Positions 46,901 to 53,322 of a DNA stretch of 53,322 nt are shown in pieces. Each line of letters begins with the position of its first letter. The first letter of the stretch is position 1. The stretch comes from Bacteroidaceae bacterium. Its GTDB lineage: Bacteria; Bacteroidota; Bacteroidia; Bacteroidales; Bacteroidaceae. Made by a program: the position numbers and the translations under genes. Below the pieces are notes generated by a model, which was not told the origin of the DNA, did not search any database, and saw nothing but the letters and a program-made list of their open reading frames with translations. The stretch covers positions 1 through 53,322 of the forward strand of contig JAFZSP010000072.1 of NCBI GenBank assembly GCA_017619335.1. Reading direction: 5' to 3'.

Positions 46901-49890
46901 AATACACTATCAACAATATAACAGCTGATACATCTTTGGAAGTTGAGTTTGAAGTGATTACTTATACCCTATCCATTAAAGCGATTGGCAATGGGATAGC
47001 AGACTTCAATAACACAGTGGTTCGCGGAAAGACAACAACCTTCACCGTCAATCATGGTTCTTCAGCAACAATAGTACTTGCTCCAGACAATGGAAACCGC
47101 ATCAAGAGTGTGAAGCTTAATAATGCAAATGTGACAGATGATGTTTCCAACGGCCAATATACCATCAGCGACATCACATTTGACACTTCATTTGAGGTTG
47201 AGTTTGAGGTCATCAATTACATGCTGTCCATCAAAGCTATAGGTGACGGAACGGCAAATTACAACAATACAAATGTTCGAAGTAAGACAACAACCTTCAC
47301 GGTAAATCACGGTTCTTCAGCAACGATATCCTTCACGCCTGATGATGGTTTCTTTATTAAGAGCGTGAAAGTGAATAATGAAGATGTGACCTCAAATGTT
47401 TCTAATGAACGATATACAATACGTAACATAACTTCCGACACATCATTGGAAGTAGAGTTCGAAATAACAACTTATGCCCTGTCAATTAAGGCTTCTGGCA
47501 ATGGAACAGCAATCTTTAACAATACAATGGTTCGAGATAAGACATCAACCTTTACTGTCAATCATGGTTCTTCGGCTGTTGTCACTTTTGCTCCTGATGC
47601 AGGCTACCGCATAAAGACTGTTAAGGAGAATAATAAGGATGTTACTGTCAATGTCACCAATAACCAATACACCGTCAGCAGCATAACAGCTGATATTGCG
47701 TTGGAGGTTGAGTTTGAGGCCATTCCACCTACAACTTATACGTTAACCATCATAGCTATAGGCAATGGTTCTGCAATATACAATGAGACAACTATACGGA
47801 GCAAGAGCAGTTCATTTACAGTAAATGAAGGAGATTTAGCCGTAGTCGCATTTACTCCAGATGAAGGCTATCGTATCAAGAGCGTGAAGGTTAACAATGT
47901 GGATGTGACGGCAAATGTTTCCGAGAGTAAATATGCCATCAACAACATAATGATGGATACTTCATTAGAGGTGGAGTTTGAAGAGATTCCTCCTACCTAT
48001 TATTCTGTGAATATCATCGCATCAGGTAATGGTAGTGTGTCATATAATGGTACAATCATCAGAAACCAAAGTCAAAACTTCTCCATTCTGGAAGGAAAGA
48101 GCATGACTATATCATTCTCTCCTGACAGTGGTTATCGCATTCAGAAAGTGAAAGTAAATGACTCAGATGTAACAGCCCAGATTGCAGATGGTCAACTGAC
48201 AATCAAAGAGATAACAGCTGAGATGAAAATAGATGTTAGTTTTGAGGCCATTCCACCAACAACCTATACACTGACAATTTCAGCAATAGGAAATGGTGTG
48301 GCATCTTATGATGGAATCACGATTCGTGACAAAAATCAGTCCTTTACTGTGGTTGAAGGAACATACTGCACCATTTTGTTCTCACCAGACGAGGGTCATC
48401 GGGTAAAGAGTGTGAAGGTGAATACAGAAGACGTGACCAGATTCGTGGTGAACAATCAGTACGTCATAAACAAGATAACCGCTGATGTGAGGTTGGAAGT
48501 AGAGTTTGAGGTAATCCCACCAACAACCTGGACTATGACAATCTCAGTTTCCGGTGGAGGTAAAGTAACCTTCGATGACAAGACAGTGCGCGATGAGAGT
48601 AAAGACTTCACCGTTATAGAAGGTTCAACGGCGATAGTTACGATTACACCAGACAATGGTTTCCGCATCAAGTCCGTGAGACTGAATACTTCTGATGTAA
48701 CCGCCAGTGTTTTTGACAATCAGTTCTTCATCAACAAGATTCTATCCAATACGCTCTTGGAAGTAGAGTTTGAGGAGGATATTACCGATTTGGCACACGA
48801 AGGGGTCAATTATACTGTGGCTTCCTATGAAGAACGAACTGTGATGCTTGCCAAAGGTGACTACGGACAGGTGCTTACTGTGCCTGCCAGCTTCACAGAG
48901 GCAGGAAAGGAATGGAAGGTGATGGGTGTAGAAGCCAATGCTTTATCAGAGAGCACGAATTTGGCTGCTATCATCTGGAATGCTGATGCAGCGTTCAATG
49001 GAAGCGTGAGCAATCCGAACTTGCTGCTGTATGTCAAAGAGAAAGGTTATGCACCCTCAGATATAACAAACGTCATCGTGGGTAGCTCGGCAGAAAGCAT
49101 TACGTTGACGGATGCTGCTAATGGCAATGACTTCTATTGTCCCAAAGCGTTTGTTGCTAATCGCATAACCTACGAGCACAACTACAGTATGAAGTCGGGC
49201 TACAACACTTGTCGAGGGTGGGAAACAATCGTCCTGCCATTTGACGTGACACAAATACTGAGGCAGTCTGAAACAGAACTCGTGCCCTACGAGACGTGGA
49301 CGGCAGGAAGCAGCAAGCGACCGTTCTGGCTCTATTCCCTGACAGAATTGGGATGGAAGTCAGAAAAGGTCCTCGCTGCCAACACTCCTTATCTGATAAG
49401 TATGCCCAATAACGAGAACTACGAACAGAGCTACAACGTGGCAGGTAACATCCAGTTCATAGGAATGAATGTGCAGGTGAAGGCTTCGGAAAACCTGTCC
49501 ACAGGTAAAAAGGGAAGCAAGACGCTGGTGCCAAACTACCTGAATCTGGCGAGCGATGCAAGCGTCTATGCTCTGAATGTCAATAACCAGTGGAGCAGGA
49601 ACACCGTTACAGAAGTGGAAGGTAGTGTCTTCGTGCGTTCATCCCGGGCAGTACATCCCTTTGAGGCCTACCTAACCGTGGAAGGTGCAGCTGCCGCCAA
49701 GCGTGTGATTCCCATCTTTGATGATGGTGAAACTGATGGCATCCTCCATCTCCCCCAGCTACAGGATCTCTCCAATGATGAATGGTACTCCATAGATGGC
49801 AGGAAACTCCCCAGCCAGCCAACAGCCAAGGGACTCTACATCAGAAAAGGGCAGAAAGTCAGAGTAAATAAAGAGAACTCCATACATTAA
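43993..49890 (+). CDS. Giant surface protein: EF-hand-like loop, BspA-type LRRs and 13 tandem InlB-like repeats
   Basis: 1965 residues. Signal peptide (1-28), one degenerate B-repeat (about 65-158), an EF-hand-like loop DFNKSGNFTEDE (178-189), BspA/TpLRR leucine-rich repeats (about 205-465; units such as LTIPNSVQSIGIYAFAGC), and 13 tandem repeats of about 85 residues (about 476-1596), each with a variant of LSIKASGNGTA, SFTVNHGSSA, PDEGYRIKSVKVNN, DVT and LEVEFE, the divergent InlB B-repeat (Flg_new_2-like) type. The C-terminal 370 residues are non-repetitive and GC-richer, ending EWYSIDGRKLPSQPTAKGLY, similar to a C-terminal sorting signal of Bacteroidota secreted proteins. Likely cell-surface adhesin. 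An alternative ATG at 43999 gives MKRVSLF. Confidence 0.88.
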   Translation: MIMKRVSLFLLGTILYALFPCGVIASNIEFNILHNEYIRNQYSINDNRLSNTNVSESMEEGIITDASNTITISVSGNGYVKWEDIDVHLMHDGKVGGGTHSFPVPTGHTLRFWYYPNEGNRLAKVLENGTDITSQITNPIVSSDLSINAYLEIEFEVDSNTISFVDSYVKEICLAKWDFNKSGNFTEDEAASVTDLGTAFTGNKSIFSFEELKYFTGLTAITTDAFNGCSRLQTITFPDSITSIEDRAFSECTNLSVTIPSSVTRIGDEAFYECKGLSGLLTLPDSLKTIGIKAFQGCSNLTGSLIIPNSVTTIGELAFFCCTGLTGSLSIPNSVTTIGDAAFYFCTGLSGTLIIPNTITKIGEGSFSHCSSFTGPLTIPNSVITIENDAFRECSGFTGPLTIPNSVQSIGIYAFAGCENINRVISLIKSPFDISDNVFKDISPNAVLQVPHGTKDKYQVFPGWTSHFKEIEEETATFTLDINVIGKGYALYDGTMIRGKISSFTIQEGGTAVVQLIPDEGYKIKTLKLNNIDVTSDIINDQYSISNICTDTTLEVEFEAISYTLSIKASDNGTATFNNIAVRGTTTTFTVNHGSSATIVFTPDNGNRIKSVKLNNTDVTPDISNNLFTINNITADTFLEVEFEVITYSLSIKASGNGSATYNNTTVRDETTSFTVNHGSSPIISFTPDSGYRIKSVKVNNADVSSAVSNNQYTISNITSDTTLEVEFEAIPPTTYTLKIKSSGNGTVTYNGTAIRDKSSSFTVNEGTSAVVSFAPDEGYRIKCVIVDNADVTTNVSKSQYSISNITANTSLEVEFEMITYSLSIKASGNGSVYYNATEIRGKTTVFTINHGSSATILFSPDEGYRIKSVHLNETDVTGDVVNGQYTIGNITADATLKVDFEVISYSLSIKASGNGTANYNNTAVREKTTTITINHGSSATITFTPDDGYHIKSVKLNNTDVTSNVSNNKYTINNITADTSLEVEFEVITYTLSIKAIGNGIADFNNTVVRGKTTTFTVNHGSSATIVLAPDNGNRIKSVKLNNANVTDDVSNGQYTISDITFDTSFEVEFEVINYMLSIKAIGDGTANYNNTNVRSKTTTFTVNHGSSATISFTPDDGFFIKSVKVNNEDVTSNVSNERYTIRNITSDTSLEVEFEITTYALSIKASGNGTAIFNNTMVRDKTSTFTVNHGSSAVVTFAPDAGYRIKTVKENNKDVTVNVTNNQYTVSSITADIALEVEFEAIPPTTYTLTIIAIGNGSAIYNETTIRSKSSSFTVNEGDLAVVAFTPDEGYRIKSVKVNNVDVTANVSESKYAINNIMMDTSLEVEFEEIPPTYYSVNIIASGNGSVSYNGTIIRNQSQNFSILEGKSMTISFSPDSGYRIQKVKVNDSDVTAQIADGQLTIKEITAEMKIDVSFEAIPPTTYTLTISAIGNGVASYDGITIRDKNQSFTVVEGTYCTILFSPDEGHRVKSVKVNTEDVTRFVVNNQYVINKITADVRLEVEFEVIPPTTWTMTISVSGGGKVTFDDKTVRDESKDFTVIEGSTAIVTITPDNGFRIKSVRLNTSDVTASVFDNQFFINKILSNTLLEVEFEEDITDLAHEGVNYTVASYEERTVMLAKGDYGQVLTVPASFTEAGKEWKVMGVEANALSESTNLAAIIWNADAAFNGSVSNPNLLLYVKEKGYAPSDITNVIVGSSAESITLTDAANGNDFYCPKAFVANRITYEHNYSMKSGYNTCRGWETIVLPFDVTQILRQSETELVPYETWTAGSSKRPFWLYSLTELGWKSEKVLAANTPYLISMPNNENYEQSYNVAGNIQFIGMNVQVKASENLSTGKKGSKTLVPNYLNLASDASVYALNVNNQWSRNTVTEVEGSVFVRSSRAVHPFEAYLTVEGAAAAKRVIPIFDDGETDGILHLPQLQDLSNDEWYSIDGRKLPSQPTAKGLYIRKGQKVRVNKENSIH
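45418..48780 (+). repeat. 13 tandem coding repeats of about 255-264 bases
   Basis: Each unit encodes one InlB-like B repeat. Units differ at many positions, but VNHGSSAT and KSVKLNN blocks are strongly alike in adjacent units (units 5-9), suggesting recent unequal exchange. Units ending in EAIPPTTY form a second sub-type (units 3, 9-12). Confidence 0.85.
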
Positions 49891-49932
49891 AAACAAAAAA
49901 GTAACAAATTCGTTATAAATATTCTTAAATTA

Positions 49933-49964
49933 TTTGGCAGATTATAACGGAAACGTTACCTTTG
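49933..49964 (+). promoter_or_regulatory. Promoter of the HicB-like gene
   Basis: TTTG (49933-49936), 20 nt, TACCTTTG (49957-49964). The ATG at 49977 follows after 12 bases, leaving a leader of only a few nucleotides. Confidence 0.85.
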
Positions 49965-49976
49965 CACCGTCAAGAT

Positions 49977-50378
49977 ATGATGAAACAAGTAGTTGTTACC
50001 ATTTCGCAAGCGTCTGATGGCTCATTCTGGTGCCACACCGAGGAGGATGTATTTGGCAGCGGATTGAATGCCGTTGGCGCGTCTGTCAAAGAGGCCAAGG
50101 AGGACTTGATGGCTTGTCTGGAGGATGCTCGTCTGGACTTTGTGGAAAATGGCGGAATGCCAGAGGAGATTACTTTTCTTTTCAAGTATGACCTCCAATC
50201 CTTCTTTGACTACTTCTCCTTCCTGAATATCACCGACATAGCTCGACGCTCCGGCATCAATCCCTCCCTCATGCGGCAATACGCTCGAGGATTGAAGACC
50301 GCTGGCGAGAAGACCTACTGCAGGCTCCAAACCTGCCTGAATACCATCACGGCTGAGCTCCAGGCTGCTGCCTTCTGA
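49977..50378 (+). CDS. HicB-like antitoxin/regulator without HicA
   Basis: 133 residues from the ATG at 49977 (MMKQVVV). Residues 1-75 have the HicB partial RNase H-like fold (VVVTISQASDGSFWCHTEED, GLNAVGASVKEAKEDLMACLEDARLDF); residues 85-125 carry a helix-turn-helix (LNITDIARRSGINPSLMRQYARGLKTAGEKT). Such proteins are antitoxins of HicAB modules that also repress their operon. No hicA-like gene lies on either side: upstream is the surface protein, downstream a terminator at 50422. It is likely a solitary regulator. Confidence 0.8.
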   Translation: MMKQVVVTISQASDGSFWCHTEEDVFGSGLNAVGASVKEAKEDLMACLEDARLDFVENGGMPEEITFLFKYDLQSFFDYFSFLNITDIARRSGINPSLMRQYARGLKTAGEKTYCRLQTCLNTITAELQAAAF

Positions 50379-50421
50379 GTTTTCAGCTCGCTGATTTCAT
50401 AAAATAAAGAGCATATTTGAG

Positions 50422-50452
50422 TCCCCTGTGTCGTGAGGCACGGGGGATTTTT
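50422..50452 (+). terminator. Rho-independent terminator after the HicB-like gene
   Basis: Stem TCCCCTGTG (50422-50430) with CACGGGGGA (50439-50447), one wobble, 8-base loop, followed by TTTTT. It lies tail to tail with the GH31 gene. Confidence 0.85.
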
Positions 50453-50487
50453 GGGTCTTAGATCCACGGCTATGGAGAGGGCACACT

Positions 50488-53322
50488 TCACTTCTGAAGT
50501 GTCAGGGCCTGTGGCTGACCGTCATAGTTGATGAGGAGTCCGTCGGTGGTGTCGGGGTCAAAGGCGTGGGGCGTGGCAGCATCGACCAGGACTACGCGGA
50601 AACGGCGCTGCTGCAACATCCCTGGGAAGTCGCCGGTGCGCTGACCGATGGTGAGGGTCTTGGTGGCTTCGTCATAACGCAGGGGGATGGTGGCAAAGAG
50701 ACCGCGCTCATAGTGGTAGTTGGTGCCCTCGTCCTCGTAGAGGGTGAAAGCGCCGTCGGCCCCGCCATAGACGTAGAGGGTGATGAGTTCCGCGGGCTGC
50801 TGGTCGGTGTATTCGATGGACGGTCCCACGGGGAGGATGGAGCCGGCTGGGACGAAGAGGGGTACACGACCGTAGGGAGCTGGAACAGACCCACCCCCTG
50901 CCCTCCCTGTGAGGGAGGGAGCAATTACCTTTCCTGTATAGAAATCATACCAGGCGGCCTTGGGGAAATAGACTTGTCGCTCCCGTGCGCCGTACTCAAA
51001 GACGGGAGCCACCATCAGGGCGGGCCCGAAGAGGAACTGGTCACTGACGCTGCGGGCTGCGGGGTCACTGGGATAGTCCATCACGAGGGGACGCATGAGG
51101 GTGTAGTCCTGGAAGTGGGCCATCGCTGCCATACTGTATATATAAGGTAGGAGGCGGTAGCGGAGACGGTGGTAATAGAGGATGCTCTCGTAGGCGGGAT
51201 GGCCCTCTGGAGCGATGTTCCATAGTTCCCGCAGGGGCCACTGCCCGTGGGTGCGGTAGAGGGGGCAGAAAGCGCCGAACTGGTGCCAGCGGGCGTTCAG
51301 CTCCCGCCATTCCTTGAGGTCGGGGGTTTCCTCTCGGCGAGCGTCCCAGGCGCTCTGTGCAGCCATAAACCGTTTCTCCACGGAGAAGCCTCCGATGTCC
51401 ATGGTCCACCAGGGGATGCCGCAGACCGAGAAGTTCAGTCCTGCGGAGAGTTGTGCTTTCATATCCTCCCACCGTGTGCCGATGTCTCCGCTCCAAGTGG
51501 CTGTGGAATAGCGCTGCAGGCCAGGGAAGCCGCTGCGGGTGAGGAGGAACACACGAGGATCTGGGCGGGTACCCCGTTGTCCGTCATAGATGGCTTCTGC
51601 ATTCACCAGCGCGTAGGCGTTGAAGTATTCGGTGGAGGAGCCGAGTGCTGTGGGGCCGCAGAGGGCCTTGCGGTAAGGCAGGGCTGTGCAGTCGCGGATA
51701 TTGGGTTCGGAGGCATCCATCCACCAGGCGTCAAAGCCGTAGGGCTGGTACAGGCACTCGTTCATCTGCTGCCAGAACAGCTGGCGGGCTTCCGGGGAGT
51801 AGGCGTCATAGAAGCCGTAGGTATAGCCCTGCCCTATCCAGTCCCGCAGGCTGTCACGCACGGACTGCGGGTAGATCCAGCCGCGCTCGTCGAAGGCCCG
51901 GAAGTGGTCTGTCGTGGTGTAGAACTTGGGCCACACGCTGATCATGATGCGACCGTGCATGGCGTGAACGCTATCTACCATCGCTTTGGGGTCGGGATAA
52001 CGCGAGGCCTCGAACTGGTGGCTGCCCCAGTCGGTCTCGGGCCAGTAACTCCAGTCCTGCACAATGTTATCAATGGGGATGTGACGGTCACGGAAGGTCT
52101 TGAGCGTGGAGAGGACGTCGTCCTGTGTGGCATAACGTTCGCGGCTCTGCCAGAAGCCCATGGCCCAGCGCGGCATAATCGGTGCGCGGCCAGTGAGCTG
52201 GCGGTAGCCGCCGACGATCTCGTCCATGGATGGTCCCGCGATGAAATAGTAGTCCAACTGGGGTGTCATCTCGCTCCACCACTGGTGCAGCTGCTGATCC
52301 TCGTAGGGCGGCAGCACGCGCAGTGCGCAGTAACTCTCGCTGCCGTCGGGCTGCCATTCGATGCGCAGGCGGTGGGGCTGACCGGCGGTGAGCTGCGTCT
52401 GGAACTTGCGGCTGTTGGGGTTCCAGGCTGTGCGCCAGATGGTGGGCTGCACCTCCTCTTCATCTATCAGCACGCGCATGTAACCTGCATAATAGACGAT
52501 GAAACGGTACTCGCCGGTCTCCGAGGGCGTGATGGTTCCCTCGTAGGTGACACGGGCACCATCCAGTGGGAACGCCGTTTGATTGTCGGTTGAAGGGTCA
52601 AGCGGCAAATTCTTGATGGATTTGATATTATCAAAACAGATGCTATCTTCGGTCCGTGTCACCGTGCGTCCGTCTGCAGCGGTGTAGGTGCCGGTGAGGG
52701 CGTTGGCCTTTCCCGCTGTATCATGCAGCGTGAACACCTCTCCCAACTGTTTGTAATCATCAGGGTTGCCCCATCGGCAGAGGCTGTAGGAATCCAACAG
52801 GAGACCATAGCCACAGGTGGAGAGGACGAAGGGCAGGCTCACCTTGGTGTTGTACTGGAACAACTCCTCGTTGCGTCCTTTCCAGTTCCACTCGTCGGCC
52901 TGATGCTGTCCCAGTCCGTAGAAGGCCTCGTCCTGGGGCGAGAGGAAACGCAGGCGTGTGGTGTAACCCTGGCTGCCATCGTCAGGTGCCGTGATTGGTT
53001 GGAAAGTCATTCCTCCTGTTGGCGTGTTGGCCAGCAGCTGTCGGTCATCCTTGTCGGTGAAACGGAGTCCGCCGGACTTCAGGGAGATATGTGCCGTGAC
53101 CTCTTGGGTGGCCACGACCAGGGTGTCACCTTCCGCCCTGATAGTCGTCCAACGAACCTCGCTCTCGCGGGAGCGGGCGTCGGATGGTGCGACCATCAAA
53201 GACTGCTTGTCATGCCACTCGCCATCGGGTGTGGCCGAGACGTGGATCACTTTGTCTGTGACGGCCGTCAGTCGGAGCTGCTTCGCCCCACCCTCTTCGG
53301 GAGCGGAGAGGCGGATGGTGAC
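50488..53322 (-). CDS. Glycoside hydrolase family 31 with PA14 insertion (alpha-xylosidase/alpha-glucosidase), 5' end outside window
   Basis: 944 residues visible; the frame is open through the right edge (first residues VTIRLSAPEEGG), so the signal peptide is missing. Order: N-terminal GH31 beta-sandwich with YGLGQHQADEWNWKG and LLLDSY, a PA14 domain inserted at about 245-345 (GTITPSETGEYRFIVYYAGYMRVLIDE), the catalytic barrel with IVQDWSYWPETDWG, nucleophile Asp in AWWMDASEPN and acid/base in TATWSGDIGTRWEDM, and a C-terminal DUF5110-like sandwich. PA14-inserted GH31 enzymes include xyloglucan-active alpha-xylosidases, so that activity is a fair guess. A palindromic repeat at 50887-50923 encodes APSLTGRAGGGS within the C-terminal part. 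Confidence 0.88.
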   Translation of the reverse strand, partial: VTIRLSAPEEGGAKQLRLTAVTDKVIHVSATPDGEWHDKQSLMVAPSDARSRESEVRWTTIRAEGDTLVVATQEVTAHISLKSGGLRFTDKDDRQLLANTPTGGMTFQPITAPDDGSQGYTTRLRFLSPQDEAFYGLGQHQADEWNWKGRNEELFQYNTKVSLPFVLSTCGYGLLLDSYSLCRWGNPDDYKQLGEVFTLHDTAGKANALTGTYTAADGRTVTRTEDSICFDNIKSIKNLPLDPSTDNQTAFPLDGARVTYEGTITPSETGEYRFIVYYAGYMRVLIDEEEVQPTIWRTAWNPNSRKFQTQLTAGQPHRLRIEWQPDGSESYCALRVLPPYEDQQLHQWWSEMTPQLDYYFIAGPSMDEIVGGYRQLTGRAPIMPRWAMGFWQSRERYATQDDVLSTLKTFRDRHIPIDNIVQDWSYWPETDWGSHQFEASRYPDPKAMVDSVHAMHGRIMISVWPKFYTTTDHFRAFDERGWIYPQSVRDSLRDWIGQGYTYGFYDAYSPEARQLFWQQMNECLYQPYGFDAWWMDASEPNIRDCTALPYRKALCGPTALGSSTEYFNAYALVNAEAIYDGQRGTRPDPRVFLLTRSGFPGLQRYSTATWSGDIGTRWEDMKAQLSAGLNFSVCGIPWWTMDIGGFSVEKRFMAAQSAWDARREETPDLKEWRELNARWHQFGAFCPLYRTHGQWPLRELWNIAPEGHPAYESILYYHRLRYRLLPYIYSMAAMAHFQDYTLMRPLVMDYPSDPAARSVSDQFLFGPALMVAPVFEYGARERQVYFPKAAWYDFYTGKVIAPSLTGRAGGGSVPAPYGRVPLFVPAGSILPVGPSIEYTDQQPAELITLYVYGGADGAFTLYEDEGTNYHYERGLFATIPLRYDEATKTLTIGQRTGDFPGMLQQRRFRVVLVDAATPHAFDPDTTDGLLINYDGQPQALTLQK
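50887..50923. repeat. GC-rich palindromic repeat, copy 3 (inside GH31 coding sequence)
   Basis: AGACCC, C-rich stretch, palindrome CCCTCCCT-GTG-AGGGAGGG, same orientation as copy 1 at 35603. It is read in-frame as APSLTGRAGGGS on the minus strand. Confidence 0.8.

Noticed and set aside
45418..48780. CRISPR or non-coding satellite
   Set aside because: Repeat length about 258 bases, frame is open throughout, and differences between units respect the protein pattern.
50378..50488. HicA toxin gene next to the HicB-like gene
   Set aside because: The 110-base gap holds only a terminator; no frame with the HicA histidine motif is present on either strand.
51247..52593. 448-codon open frame on the plus strand over the GH31 gene
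   Set aside because: No recognisable motif; the GH31 motifs on the minus strand are continuous through the whole region.

Overview
The window looks like chromosomal DNA of a Bacteroidota member, most likely Prevotellaceae (Prevotella and relatives); I cannot name the species. The evidence is the promoter grammar (-33 TTTG, about 20 nt spacer, -7 TAnnTTTG, seen upstream of dnaN, pgk, a HicB-like gene and elsewhere), families typical of the phylum (DUF4835, DUF4348, DUF4923, DUF3127, PorT-like barrels, BACON lipoproteins, BspA-type surface proteins, RhuM) and the cluster dnaN - exonuclease - coaBC - DUF4835 - recN. No rRNA, CRISPR array or complete transposon was seen.

Layout. (1) Positions 1-7820 are AT-richer accessory DNA: the C-terminal end of a DUF3427 helicase-type protein cut by the left edge, two Nudix hydrolases, one full and one truncated RhuM gene, carbonic anhydrase, a YqiA-DUF1653 fusion, DUF1294, an FMN-flavoprotein, decayed gene relics, and a tyrosine recombinase whose 3' end faces the 3' end of tRNA-Glu, as expected for a tRNA-targeted island. 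(2) 7826-7995: tRNA-Glu(CTC) and tRNA-Ser(GCT) on the minus strand with their own promoter and terminator. (3) 8171-12582: sugar-nucleotide and glycosyltransferase operon (3,4-ketoisomerase-like cupin, acyltransferase-aminotransferase fusion, two glycosyltransferases). (4) 12592-22191: DUF3127 protein with an SSB-like tail, then dnaN, a DnaQ-like exonuclease, coaBC, DUF4835, recN, a TPR/pseudoprotease protein, rlmH and an RluA-type synthase. (5) 22213-25293: DUF4923 lipoprotein, free-Met-sulfoxide reductase, a periplasmic binding-fold protein and a PorT-like barrel. (6) 25337-30167, minus strand: pheS, a FetA-like ATPase, N-carbamoylputrescine amidase, agmatine deiminase and a FetB-like permease, apparently one operon, with a nested palindromic element between the two polyamine genes. 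(7) 30307-39038: DUF4348 lipoprotein, murB, an outer-membrane protein, nth, pgk, an orphan solute-binding lipoprotein and a large TPR protein. (8) 39039-40165 is 1.1 kb without a normal gene but full of repeats, hairpins, three promoter-like sequences and a probably structured RNA. (9) 40166-49890: PEGA/beta-barrel protein, BACON lipoprotein, a low-GC zinc-ribbon/HEPN protein, and a 1965-residue surface protein with an EF-hand-like loop, BspA-type LRRs and 13 tandem InlB-like repeats. (10) An orphan HicB-like regulator and a PA14-containing GH31 glycosidase cut by the right edge.

How it fits together. The core genes serve replication and repair, CoA synthesis, cell wall, glycolysis and tRNA charging. 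Around them lie envelope and glycan functions typical of a gut or oral Bacteroidota. The least explained parts are the 39.0-40.2 kb non-coding block, the transporter/polyamine operon, the two palindromic repeat families (one read in-frame inside two genes) and the zinc-ribbon HEPN gene.
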